From a virus: a stretch of 64,000 bases of DNA. Below the pieces are notes generated by a model. It did not search any database. It saw only the letters and a list, made by a program, of their open reading frames with translations, and was not told the origin of the DNA. Position 1 is the stretch's first letter; the number at the start of each line of letters is the position of its first letter. Shown here piece after piece: positions 51,080 through 58,415 of the stretch. Where the stretch lies: positions 1 through 64,000 of the IMG/VR virus record IMGVR_UViG_3300031977_002862. The stretch is one strand, 5' to 3'. The translations under genes and the position numbers were made by a program.

Positions 51080-51401
51080 TTGATTCTCCTCTTGCGGTAC
51101 GAAGTTTCTCTAAAGGAGAAAGTTCGTCTCTGGGAGCTTCTACTGGCTCCGCTTTTGGAACCGGAGCTGGTTCCAGTTTTTTAGTGGCTGGCTTTGCAGC
51201 GGTCTGCTTTTCGTATTCTCGAAGAGCCGATACTCGAATTCTATTCCAACCAGATCCAGGAAACGCCCTTACTAAAAGTCCTCTATCAAACCCTAGATCT
51301 GCGTCTGGTACAAGACGAAACTCTCTTGAGGTCATTTTCTTCTGTCCTCTTTCAGTTAAAAGTTTCCCTAATTTAAAAAGAAGTTCTGATTTACTTGCCA
51401 T
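51072..51401 (-). CDS. Small virion-module protein with ELSPLEKLR motif, 109 aa
   Basis: A basic protein, helical at the N-terminus (MASKSELLFKLGKLLTERGQKK), then VPDADLGFDRGLLVRAFPGSGWNRIRVSALREYEK and a Pro/Ala/Lys linker ending DELSPLEKLRTARGE. It lies between portal and protease-capsid and overlaps the latter by eight bases. No known domain. Its last residues share EELSPLE(K/R)LR with the Cys-rich protein upstream of terminase. Decoration or assembly role is a guess. Confidence 0.65.
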   Translation of the reverse strand: MASKSELLFKLGKLLTERGQKKMTSREFRLVPDADLGFDRGLLVRAFPGSGWNRIRVSALREYEKQTAAKPATKKLEPAPVPKAEPVEAPRDELSPLEKLRTARGESSE

Positions 51402-51449
51402 ATTTATTCCTTCTCTAAAGCTTCTTTATTTACTTCAAAAGTAAAGCAT

Positions 51450-52646
51450 TTACTGATCTGACCCATCATCTGCTGGCCTACCTCCTTCTGTTGGATTGGC
51501 TGCTGATCCTGCAATATTTGCAGGTACTCGAAGCTCGCCTGCCCCAAACTGTTCATCATAATTTAATGCCTCTCTTGCTTCATTCGGAGTAATAATTCCT
51601 GTATTTACAAGAGTGGCGTAATATGCGGCAGCATCTCGAAGTTCTGGCTGAAGTGCGGGAATATTACTCACGTCTTCAGTAATTTCATATCCGAAAAATC
51701 TCTCTAAGCCATAGTTAATCTTTCGGATAATCGGTAAAACCGTTTCTAAATAGTAAAGTCGATGATTTGGGCGAATGTTTGCATTATTCCCAGAATCAAG
51801 CATAATAGGTGGAACACCTAACACCTTTAAGATTTCTTTTTCGGCAGTTTCAATAGACTGCTCAAAATCAAGTTCTCTAAAGTTGACATTTGAAAGTGCG
51901 TCTAAGTCCATTCCTCCATCTAAGATCAGAGGTCTTCTTCCCCCACCATCTGGACGATAACGAGTCATCCAGGATTGAATCATTCTTTCTTTGTTCTTCT
52001 CACTTATGACCGCCGGAGACTTAAGAACCAACCCAGGAACTGCACCGTTCTTAAAGAAATTATCTTGAAATTCTCGCATACGAGTAAGCTGAGACATAAT
52101 GCGACGAGCCGCTCTTAGTCTGCTGGTTCCTCTATAAATGCTATGAAAGGAGTTTTCTTTTACGTGGATAATTTCTGAGGGAGAGTAGTCAATACTCTTC
52201 TGGAAAGTAAACTTTTGTATATAAGTTTTCTTATCTGGTTCAATGTCTGTGTAAACAGCAGGTAAATGGTAGAGATGCGCCCCATCAAAGTAGACAAAAA
52301 TATTTCCATCAAGTATATAATCGATAATGAGGTTTCGCTTAAAGGTGGAAATATCTTGAAAAGGATTCGGCTCTTTATTCAGTAGCAACTGAACTCTTGA
52401 ACGTCTTACTCCTTTTGCAACCGAATTCAGTCCCTGAATTGGTTCGCCTACCCGAAGGGGGATCTCAGCCGTGTCGTCAACAATCATATTAACGGCACGA
52501 TTCACAACTTCTAAATATTCATAGTATGCTGTATAATTAGTCGGAAGCTCACGAGAACCTATAGGCCCTGCACCTTCGAGACTAACTACAATCTCTTCCT
52601 GGGCTGGGTTGAGCTTTTCTTTCTGCCAGAAATTATACCATGCCAT
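51450..52646 (-). CDS. Portal protein, 398 aa
   Basis: An HK97-type portal. EYLEVVNRAVNMIVDDTAEIPLRV begins the typical N-terminal fold; LLLNKEPNPFQDISTFKRNLIIDYILDGNIFVYFDGA, IIHVKENSFHSIYRGTSRL and EKEILKVLGVPPIML are all characteristic. It forms the dodecameric DNA gate at the capsid vertex. The C-terminus is short and acidic (GRPADDGSDQ). Start overlaps the HNH gene end by 14 bases. Confidence 0.92.
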   Translation of the reverse strand: MAWYNFWQKEKLNPAQEEIVVSLEGAGPIGSRELPTNYTAYYEYLEVVNRAVNMIVDDTAEIPLRVGEPIQGLNSVAKGVRRSRVQLLLNKEPNPFQDISTFKRNLIIDYILDGNIFVYFDGAHLYHLPAVYTDIEPDKKTYIQKFTFQKSIDYSPSEIIHVKENSFHSIYRGTSRLRAARRIMSQLTRMREFQDNFFKNGAVPGLVLKSPAVISEKNKERMIQSWMTRYRPDGGGRRPLILDGGMDLDALSNVNFRELDFEQSIETAEKEILKVLGVPPIMLDSGNNANIRPNHRLYYLETVLPIIRKINYGLERFFGYEITEDVSNIPALQPELRDAAAYYATLVNTGIITPNEAREALNYDEQFGAGELRVPANIAGSAANPTEGGRPADDGSDQ

Positions 52647-53016
52647 GTTTTTCTCGTTGAATCTCTACCCAGCGCATTTGCTTCATTGCTGTGTGAAGCG
52701 GCGGATTGCGCCCATAAATACTATGCAGCTTTAGATGGTGCTCATGGCACAAAGTAACTGTATCGTTATACAGTTCTTGCCAATTATCCTCGATAAACTC
52801 GTCTCTCCAGATTGTAATGTATTCATCTGTGTAATGTTCTGGACGAAGTTTTTTCTTCTCTTCTATCCACTTATGATACAATGGAGCCAGTGTATAGAAA
52901 TGATGAAAGTCGAGTCTTACCTTTGCATCGCAAATCTCACAAGCATCGCCTTTTTCATATTTCGCTTTGGCTTTGTCTCTGATATACTTGATCGGGTCGC
53001 GTTTTAGCTGTGCCAT
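52633..53016 (-). CDS. HNH endonuclease of the packaging module, 127 aa
   Basis: An HNH nuclease with CEICDAKVRLDFHHFY (zinc Cys pair and catalytic His) and NDTVTLCHEHHLKLH (Asn, Cys and His). Many cos and pac phages need an HNH protein encoded beside the terminase for DNA cleavage at packaging, and this position between large terminase and portal fits that. The ATG at 53016 is only eight bases from the -10 box of promoter P4 and has no ribosome-binding site, so its message is probably leaderless. Confidence 0.85.
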   Translation of the reverse strand: MAQLKRDPIKYIRDKAKAKYEKGDACEICDAKVRLDFHHFYTLAPLYHKWIEEKKKLRPEHYTDEYITIWRDEFIEDNWQELYNDTVTLCHEHHLKLHSIYGRNPPLHTAMKQMRWVEIQREKHGMV

Positions 53017-53024
53017 TTTTATAA

Positions 53025-53053
53025 ATTATACTGAGAGGTTAGTTGAAAGTCAA
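53025..53053 (-). promoter_or_regulatory. Sigma70 promoter P4 (A-tract class), leaderless
   Basis: On the minus strand: TTGACT (53053-53048), 17-bp spacer, TATAAT (53030-53025), preceded by AAAAAATAATTC. The HNH start codon begins eight bases after the -10 box, so transcription should begin at or within two bases of the ATG. Confidence 0.85.
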
Positions 53054-53073
53054 GAATTATTTTTTCTTCGGAT

Positions 53074-54357
53074 TTAAAATGTCGGAGCGTTCTCTTGAAA
53101 GCTATAAAGAGCGTATCGTAATGCGTCAGCCATATGAGAAGAAGAATCGTGTACAGGTTTCTCTTTGATTAAGTTCGGATTTGGATCCCACCGATATTGG
53201 TCGAGAGATCGAAGAACTTCTACACACGAAGAATCAACGATAAGCCGATCATTGTCAATAAGGGAAGCTACGTGGCCAATCCCATCCACAACAGATTTTT
53301 TGGCGTTAATGGTTGAAATGTCATATTGTTGAGCAAAGTCAAAACGTGTTTGTGCTGCTGCTGCGTCGATAAAGCAATAGTCGACTTCTCGTCGATCAAT
53401 GATTTCTGCAAGATATCCGGCATGTTCCTCCGTTGTGCGCTCCGCGGCATAATACTCTTCCATGAGATAGTATTTATCTCCGTCGAAAGCAATTACGCAC
53501 AGTGCTGTGGGGTCTTTAAATCCTACGTCGAGCCCCGATATTATATCCATCCCCCTAAAATCCATTTCGGACAGATCTTGCACACAGTCTTCATAATTGA
53601 AGTTCCAAATCTGTCCTTCGAATACGTTAAAGTCTGCCTCGTATTCTTGTGCAAACTCGGCTTGTGACATTGAGCGCCGAGCTTCTGCAATATCTTCTTC
53701 TGATGCTCTTGGATTATCCTCCCAAGTAGCTTTTATGCTGGCCCATTCAGCAAATTCATCAGTATAGCCCCGATTATAAAAACGACTGAACCAATTGTTA
53801 CGACCCCGAGGAGTGCTAATAAATAAAGCCTTACTACCCGGTTTATCGAGTGTGGGTCGGATGGCAACATTGAAGGCAGTTTCTCCATCCGCCAAAGCCG
53901 CTTCATCGAAGAGAACAAAGTCATATGAACGTCCTACTACTGAATCAATTTGATTTACAGAACCGAGTCGAATTGTTGAGCCGTTTGTCAGTTCAATTAC
54001 ACGGTCCTTCGCATTATCTCGTGCAACTTCAAGGTCAAAGTGTTTTATAAGATTGCGTTGAAGGTCAAACGATATGTTACTAAGGTTATAATTAGGGCTA
54101 ACAATAAGTACATGGCATCCTGGAACGAGGGCGACGCATTGGGCAATAATATTTCCGATATACGTCTTCCCTTGACGACGACTAAGAGCAGCGACAATAA
54201 AGCGATACTTGCTAGAATTAATTGCATTGATGAGAGCCATCTGCGATGGAATTGCAGTAATTCCGAGCAGCTCAAGGTACGACTCAATCGGTACCTTTAG
54301 GAATGATCCTCCGTCGAGGATTCTGTCGTCGATGATGTCTCTTCTACTGAGTTCCAT
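53074..54357 (-). CDS. terL: Terminase large subunit
   Basis: The packaging motor and nuclease, 427 residues. The ATPase has Walker A SRRQGKT (59-65) and Walker B VLFDEAA (Asp151, Glu152). The RNase H-like nuclease has Asp277 (SGLDVGFKD), Asp331 (CFIDAAAAQTRFD) and a final Asp in SSSHMADALRY. It would translocate DNA into the prohead and cut the concatemer. Its start overlaps the preceding Cys-rich gene by 61 bases. Whether packaging is cos, pac or terminal-repeat type cannot be decided here. Confidence 0.94.
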   Translation of the reverse strand: MELSRRDIIDDRILDGGSFLKVPIESYLELLGITAIPSQMALINAINSSKYRFIVAALSRRQGKTYIGNIIAQCVALVPGCHVLIVSPNYNLSNISFDLQRNLIKHFDLEVARDNAKDRVIELTNGSTIRLGSVNQIDSVVGRSYDFVLFDEAALADGETAFNVAIRPTLDKPGSKALFISTPRGRNNWFSRFYNRGYTDEFAEWASIKATWEDNPRASEEDIAEARRSMSQAEFAQEYEADFNVFEGQIWNFNYEDCVQDLSEMDFRGMDIISGLDVGFKDPTALCVIAFDGDKYYLMEEYYAAERTTEEHAGYLAEIIDRREVDYCFIDAAAAQTRFDFAQQYDISTINAKKSVVDGIGHVASLIDNDRLIVDSSCVEVLRSLDQYRWDPNPNLIKEKPVHDSSSHMADALRYALYSFQENAPTF

Positions 54358-54578
54358 TCTTCTTCACACTCACATGGGTCGCAATCACACTCTTCACAAA
54401 TCTTGTGCCCTCTTAATCTTTCTAATGGGCTTAATTCCTCAGAAAGCTGAACAACCTCGGGAATTTCTTTAGGGGGAAGGTGTAAATGTTCTGCTTCTGC
54501 TTTTTCCGCCTCTTTATAGCTGTGAAACTTTTGTGGAAGATATGTACTTTTCCACATTCCTCTTTTTTGATAAATCAT
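54297..54578 (-). CDS. Cys-rich protein with ELSPLERLR motif, 93 aa
   Basis: I start at ATG 54578 (MIYQKRGMWKSTYLPQKF), which overlaps the previous stop as ATGA. The protein is acidic, with EVVQLSEELSPLERLRGH followed by CEECDCDPCEC, five cysteines in eleven residues that could bind zinc, and an acidic Ser/Thr tail. It shares EELSPLE(K/R)LR with the 109-residue protein beside the portal. It overlaps the first 61 bases of terL, so translation is coupled. Function unknown; a packaging accessory is possible. Confidence 0.65.
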   Translation of the reverse strand: MIYQKRGMWKSTYLPQKFHSYKEAEKAEAEHLHLPPKEIPEVVQLSEELSPLERLRGHKICEECDCDPCECEEEWNSVEETSSTTESSTEDHS

Positions 54579-54808
54579 AGAACATTTCCTGCAGCAACCA
54601 TTCCCGCTAAAAAGAGAATGACTGCTCCTCCGCCTGCCCAAACGAGACGATGTAGAGATTGAACCGAAAGTTTGACTTCAGCCCATCGTTCCTTTGACTC
54701 TTCCTTTCCTTCTCGAAGTTCGTTAAATATTGTTCTCCATCTCTCTTCGCACACAGCTTCGTGCTGTAGAAAGGCGCTCTTCAAATCATTCAGATCCTGG
54801 TTGTCCAC
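54575..54808 (-). CDS. Tail-anchored membrane protein, holin-like candidate, 77 aa
   Basis: An N-terminal helical, charged part (MDNQDLNDLKSAFLQHEAVCEERWRTIFNELREG) is followed by one C-terminal membrane helix (LVWAGGGAVILFLAGMVAAGNVL). This topology resembles XhlA-type and some phage membrane proteins. No other lysis gene was found in the window, so a holin-related role is possible, but its location between terminase subunits is unusual for that. It overlaps both neighbours. Confidence 0.6.
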   Translation of the reverse strand: MDNQDLNDLKSAFLQHEAVCEERWRTIFNELREGKEESKERWAEVKLSVQSLHRLVWAGGGAVILFLAGMVAAGNVL

Positions 54809-55226
54809 CTAAAAGTTTCTCCATTAATTTTCCGTAATTTCCTTCACCAAATGGAGAGTTGATCTGCACGTTCTGCTGTTTGATATTCGTAGTCGCTTTT
54901 GCTTCTTTTGAATGATCTGTGGAGATTTTGTGTGCGAGAGCAATTATATCTACAAGGTCTTTACTGGAATACTGGTCGGAGTCGCGTGCTTCTTGAATTT
55001 TATTCTCAATTACTTCGTCAAGAAGCTCAGCGAGCCGAAAGCGGTTTCTGTAACCCTGGTCGAGGTAGACCGAGTTGATATATTCTTTGACTTCGTTCTT
55101 TTCAAGTATTTCGTAAACTTTATCTGGCGGGATACCCATCTCAGTTGCGACAGCGATCGCGTTGCCGGTGCTCAGATAAGCATTCGCAACCTCAACATTT
55201 TCCGGAGCCATTTTTACGAGTTTCAT
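54786..55226 (-). CDS. Terminase small subunit, 146 aa
   Basis: A DNA-recognition subunit by size, position and pattern: a helix-turn-helix-like N-terminus (VEVANAYLSTGNAIAVATEMGIPPDKVYEILE) and helical oligomerisation region (FRLAELLDEVIENKIQEARDS) ending in a flexible tail. Starts at ATG 55226 or ATG 55211. Neither has a ribosome-binding site, and 55226 is only seven bases after the -10 box of promoter P5, so the mRNA probably starts on or next to the start codon. Confidence 0.78.
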   Translation of the reverse strand: MKLVKMAPENVEVANAYLSTGNAIAVATEMGIPPDKVYEILEKNEVKEYINSVYLDQGYRNRFRLAELLDEVIENKIQEARDSDQYSSKDLVDIIALAHKISTDHSKEAKATTNIKQQNVQINSPFGEGNYGKLMEKLLGGQPGSE

Positions 55227-55233
55227 AGACTTA

Positions 55234-55262
55234 AGTATAGACCGATAAGACCAAAAAGTCAA
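55234..55262 (-). promoter_or_regulatory. Sigma70 promoter P5 (A-tract class), leaderless
   Basis: On the minus strand: TTGACT (55262-55257), 17-bp spacer, TATACT (55239-55234), preceded by AAAAAAAGTTC. It drives the terminase genes. ATG 55226 begins seven bases after the -10 box. Confidence 0.8.
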
Positions 55263-55271
55263 GAACTTTTT

Positions 55272-55640
55272 TTAGCTTGGAGTTCTCCAACGAATTAGTT
55301 CTACCTCATTTTGCATTGAAGACTCCATCAATCTATCAATAATAAGATTCTTTTGAGACTGAATTTGAGCCGGTGCCTGAGCCTCACACCACTCCAGTAG
55401 CATTTCTTCTGTAATGTCTTCATAAGCAATATAAGGGCTGGAAGTTACTTCAGATAAATCTAATCCGATTATGCAGCCTCCCTCTATGGGGGCTAGTCCT
55501 GGTGCTGAACCTTTCAATCCATAACAGACTTGAAAGATTACCTCACTTTGAGTATCTCCATCAGCCGTATAATAACTATTATACTTTCGTACATATTCAA
55601 CCCACCTTTCGATGGTAATATCATTTATTTGTAAATACAT
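55272..55640 (-). CDS. Hypothetical protein of the pre-terminase module, 122 aa
   Basis: A soluble, acidic protein (MYLQINDITIERWVEYVRKYNSYYTADG, YEDITEEMLLEWCEAQAPAQIQSQ) with no recognised domain. Ribosome-binding site AGGAA lies before the ATG. It follows the 495-residue tail-like protein and ends just before promoter P5. Possibly a fibre-assembly chaperone, by analogy of a small gene after a fibre gene. Confidence 0.65.
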   Translation of the reverse strand: MYLQINDITIERWVEYVRKYNSYYTADGDTQSEVIFQVCYGLKGSAPGLAPIEGGCIIGLDLSEVTSSPYIAYEDITEEMLLEWCEAQAPAQIQSQKNLIIDRLMESSMQNEVELIRWRTPS

Positions 55641-55649
55641 AAAAATTCC

Positions 55650-57137
55650 TTAGGTAAAATAATTTACTAAAACCGTATTCATTTCTTCTGGCACATTCAT
55701 TGCGAACGTTTTTGAACTACCTATCCAGTCACTCGGCACCTCTGTTAACCAAGAAACCTGCCATCTCTGTTTATCCCCACAGTTCGAAAAACTAGCCATT
55801 CTACGATTATGGTAGTTACCTCCATCAATGTTTCCTAAATCCGCATTGTCCCAAGTATAGCTTATTCCGCTATCTGCTATAACTAAGTAGTCTTCGACGG
55901 ACGTTATTTCTGAAAGGTTTGCGCTATTCCAGGATTTATGAACAAGAGTTTGAGAACTCGAATTGTTCTCAAAAAGGGGAGACTTTCCATCATCCCAGTT
56001 TGTTACATAATCAAAAGAAAATACTACCCAGTCTCCTGCTTTAATATCATGGCCTCCTACAGGTCCAGAGGTGAAGCTATAAGCTGATTGATAACTTACA
56101 AAATATTCGGTATATCCATTATCAGTAACCATCATAGCTCTATTATTTGTGGATACATAGTCTAAAAAAGCTCCTGTAGATCCGTTATACGCTCTGTAAT
56201 AACTTTGAAGTACAAAAGGCCCTGCTGTTGCATTTCGAAACTCTCCGATTGAAATGGTTGTGCCAGGAGTTTTATTTATTCCATCTCCACCATCATAGGT
56301 TGAATCGGTTGCTCGAATCGCTCGAAAATCGGCATCGTTCAAACTACAAGTGGTTTGACTTACTGTCGAAGTTTTTGATACGTTAATATGAATTGAATTC
56401 ATGCTTAAATTGGTGGTTTGTAGAGGCGCTCTTTGAGATCCTGAAATAACACACATTTTTATCTTGATAGTTTTTCCGAGCGAGTAAAGAAATTTCCATG
56501 CTGCGAACCAGTTATCAAAATTAGCGTCACAACGAATAAAAGACTTTTCTCCGTCTCCCCCAGTTAATCCATTTGTACAAGTTGCGTTTTTTGAAAATAA
56601 ATATTCCCAGTTATAATTATCGGAGATACTTTGTTGATACGGAGATTCCGAATTGAGGGTGGTATCGAGAGTAACTTCTATCACGTCATTTAAAGCAACA
56701 TTATTTCCATAATAGTAAAAAGAACCCGGTGAAGGAGTTCCATCGAAATAAAGAGTTAATTGAAAGTCAGAAGATCCGGTTGCAGCAGTACCGTCCCAAG
56801 TTACTGTAGTTTGTGCATCAATACCAGAGGTAAAAGGATTGGACATCGAGGCCCACGTGTACTGAGTACGAGTGGGACTACTTAAGGTACTAGCTGTGGC
56901 AGCAGTTCTATTTAAAGTGGTGCTGCCAATAGTAATACTCGTCCATTCTGTATTTGAAGAATAACTTCCTGCAAGTGTAAAGTATGGCGTTCCGGTGGCC
57001 CACTTTACTTCTAATATTTCTGGTTGTCCGGTTATATTAAATATATTATTACTTATATAACCATAACTTCCTAGATCGCTGTAACCGTAAGTAGTTGTAC
57101 TGGTATTTGTAACAATCGCACTATCAATCTGTGCCAT
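55650..57137 (-). CDS. Fibre-like structural protein, 495 aa
   Basis: A beta-rich, Ser/Thr/Asn/Gly-rich protein beginning MAQIDSAIVTNTSTTTYGY. The segment LNDADFRAIRATDSTYDGGDGINKTPGTTISIGEFRNAT is a short adhesin-like or fibre motif I recall from marine phage tail proteins. Several Cys residues (TCTNGLTGGDGEKSFIRC, TTCSLND) are unusual for a fibre. It is encoded away from the main fibre block, beside a GNAT-like gene. A second receptor-binding fibre is plausible. Confidence 0.6.
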   Translation of the reverse strand: MAQIDSAIVTNTSTTTYGYSDLGSYGYISNNIFNITGQPEILEVKWATGTPYFTLAGSYSSNTEWTSITIGSTTLNRTAATASTLSSPTRTQYTWASMSNPFTSGIDAQTTVTWDGTAATGSSDFQLTLYFDGTPSPGSFYYYGNNVALNDVIEVTLDTTLNSESPYQQSISDNYNWEYLFSKNATCTNGLTGGDGEKSFIRCDANFDNWFAAWKFLYSLGKTIKIKMCVISGSQRAPLQTTNLSMNSIHINVSKTSTVSQTTCSLNDADFRAIRATDSTYDGGDGINKTPGTTISIGEFRNATAGPFVLQSYYRAYNGSTGAFLDYVSTNNRAMMVTDNGYTEYFVSYQSAYSFTSGPVGGHDIKAGDWVVFSFDYVTNWDDGKSPLFENNSSSQTLVHKSWNSANLSEITSVEDYLVIADSGISYTWDNADLGNIDGGNYHNRRMASFSNCGDKQRWQVSWLTEVPSDWIGSSKTFAMNVPEEMNTVLVNYFT

Positions 57138-57309
57138 TTTGCTGCTCGAATAAAACTATGTGATCTAGTTTTGCTTGATCTATAATCTGCTGGATATGGT
57201 CTTCAGAAGTAAGAGTCTGAAAAGGCAATACAATAGTACATAACCCAACTATTGGAGAATCATATTCAAATTCTATTCTTCCTTCTTTTGTAAGAGTGTA
57301 TGGAGTCAT
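57124..57309 (-). CDS. Small hypothetical protein, 61 aa
   Basis: Starts at ATG 57309 (MTPYTLTKEGRIEFEYDSPIVGL) behind AAAGAGGAAA; the longer frame from a TTG is less likely. It looks like a small beta-sheet protein (GLCTIVLPFQTLTSEDHIQQIIDQAK). It overlaps both neighbours by a few bases. No function recognised. Confidence 0.6.
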   Translation of the reverse strand: MTPYTLTKEGRIEFEYDSPIVGLCTIVLPFQTLTSEDHIQQIIDQAKLDHIVLFEQQNGTD

Positions 57310-57788
57310 TTTCCTCTTTTCCAAAGTTCGCTGCCGTTAGGGTTTGTGGTGGGCATCTTTTGCCATTTTGAGTTTAATGTTTGAGCTTTTTCAGAATCGG
57401 GCAAAACTATGTTTATATCTACAATTCCCCAATCTGAGCGATAAAGAAGCCACTTCCCCATTTCTGAGCTTGATGCGAGAAGCTCTCCGGTGTCTCTGTA
57501 GTCGGGATGAACAATCATACCTCGAATCGAGTAAGTTGCTAAGGTTTCATACATTCCCGTAATAATTACTACGGGTGTGTTAGTTTCGATTTTTGTAAGA
57601 ATGCAGGGAGCCCATAAGTTTTCTCGGGGCCCACGATTGACTTCCCAAGCACGGAATTCTTCGGCATGGTCTAAAATATCTTGTGGACTAAAAATAAATT
57701 CGGGAGCATCTACAATACAGCTTTCGATCCAGGTTCGATCGGCTTCTGTGGGAAGATGCCAGCGATAATTGTCAATATCGTATTGCAT
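57306..57788 (-). CDS. GNAT-like N-acetyltransferase fold protein, 160 aa
   Basis: Starts at ATG 57788 (MQYDIDNYRWHLPTEAD) twelve bases into the message from promoter P6, with GGAGAG as ribosome-binding site. YSIRGMIVHPDYRDTGELLASSSEMGKWLLY resembles GNAT motif A (hydrophobic-x-P-x-YR-x-x-G-x-G) although the R/Q-x-x-G-x-G/A loop is imperfect. It may modify a host or phage protein or be a GNAT-fold virion or assembly protein. Family call is moderate. Confidence 0.55.
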   Translation of the reverse strand: MQYDIDNYRWHLPTEADRTWIESCIVDAPEFIFSPQDILDHAEEFRAWEVNRGPRENLWAPCILTKIETNTPVVIITGMYETLATYSIRGMIVHPDYRDTGELLASSSEMGKWLLYRSDWGIVDINIVLPDSEKAQTLNSKWQKMPTTNPNGSELWKRGK

Positions 57789-57807
57789 AGAACTCTCCAA
57801 AAGATAT

Positions 57808-57836
57808 ATTCTAATTTACTCGAAGGTAAAAGTCAA
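57808..57836 (-). promoter_or_regulatory. Sigma70 promoter P6 (A-tract class)
   Basis: On the minus strand: TTGACT (57836-57831), 17-bp spacer, TAGAAT (57813-57808), preceded by AAAAATTTTTC. It heads the rightmost virion transcript (GNAT-like, fibre-like and downstream genes). Confidence 0.75.
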
Positions 57837-57868
57837 GAAAAATTTTTGGGAGAAGGTGTGGAAAAGAC

Positions 57869-57897
57869 TTGACAAGCTAGTCTTTTGGGCATATACT
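57869..57897 (+). promoter_or_regulatory. Plus-strand promoter opposing minus-strand genes
   Basis: TTGACA (57869-57874), 17-bp spacer, TATACT (57892-57897). It points rightward into the antisense strand of the two small secreted-protein genes; no plus-strand gene begins until 58709. An antisense or untranslated RNA is one reading. Confidence 0.55.
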
Positions 57898-58128
57898 AGA
57901 GGCATATTCGGGGTCGTATTGAGTCCATACTTCACACTGAAGAATCGGATCGAGACCACCATTGAGGCTTTTCAAATATTTTTTTCTTTTGGGAGAGTTG
58001 AGGGGCTTCATTCGATACTCGCAGTAGCTTTCACCTCTTTTTTGGCAGGCTAGAATCTTTCTCTCGATGTGTTCGGAGTACAGAATACCTCCGGGGAGGA
58101 GAAGAAGAAAGAGAAGCACGGCACCCAT
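57877..58128 (-). CDS. Small exported or membrane-anchored protein, 83 aa
   Basis: An N-terminal hydrophobic stretch (MGAVLLFLLLLPGGILYSEHI) acts as signal peptide or anchor, followed by a basic domain with four Cys (ACQKRGESYCEYRMKPL, LQCEVWTQYDPEYASSICPKD) likely to form disulfides in the periplasm. No family recognised. Its 3' end overlaps an opposing promoter. With the next gene it forms a pair of secreted proteins, so an envelope function such as superinfection exclusion or lysis aid is possible. Confidence 0.6.
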   Translation of the reverse strand: MGAVLLFLLLLPGGILYSEHIERKILACQKRGESYCEYRMKPLNSPKRKKYLKSLNGGLDPILQCEVWTQYDPEYASSICPKD

Positions 58129-58196
58129 TTAGGCGTACCGTGTTTCGTCTTCGGTTTCAAAAATTGTGGGGCAGAGAGCGCGGCAGGAGGGTTCCT

Positions 58197-58415
58197 TTAG
58201 GCTTCTGCGTCTTGCGACTTTTTTGAGACAGTGTACCCTGCCTTTTCCCACTCTGCAATCGTGCGACACTTTTTCACTTTGCGTGAGCCAGTAACGGTTG
58301 CGACTTCTACACGAGCACAGAAAACTTCTCCGTCTTCGGATTTGGCGACATAATCTTTCTCATCTGCTAGAAGAGCGAAGGGCGAGAGAAGTACAGCGGC
58401 GAGTAAATATTTCAT
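58197..58415 (-). CDS. Small periplasmic protein with TGSR/CRT-AEW motif, 72 aa
   Basis: A clear signal peptide (MKYLLAAVLLSPFALLADEKD) precedes a 50-residue domain with two Cys: VFCARVEVATVTGSRKVKKCRTIAEWEKAGY. I recall proteins with this V.TGSR....C.T..EW pattern from gammaproteobacterial genomes, so a host-derived gene is likely. A disulfide between the two Cys is expected. Located next to another secreted protein at the left edge of the divergent region. Function unknown. Confidence 0.65.
   Translation of the reverse strand: MKYLLAAVLLSPFALLADEKDYVAKSEDGEVFCARVEVATVTGSRKVKKCRTIAEWEKAGYTVSKKSQDAEA

Noticed and set aside
51402-51449. Possible terminator between portal and the 109-residue gene
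   Set aside because: Short A/T-rich inverted repeats only; no stable GC stem with a T-run.
54575-54808. Firm holin annotation
   Set aside because: Topology is compatible, but no endolysin or spanin neighbours it and many non-lytic membrane proteins look alike.
57789-57800. TTG start for the GNAT-like gene at 57800
   Set aside because: It overlaps the GGAGAG ribosome-binding site that serves ATG 57788.
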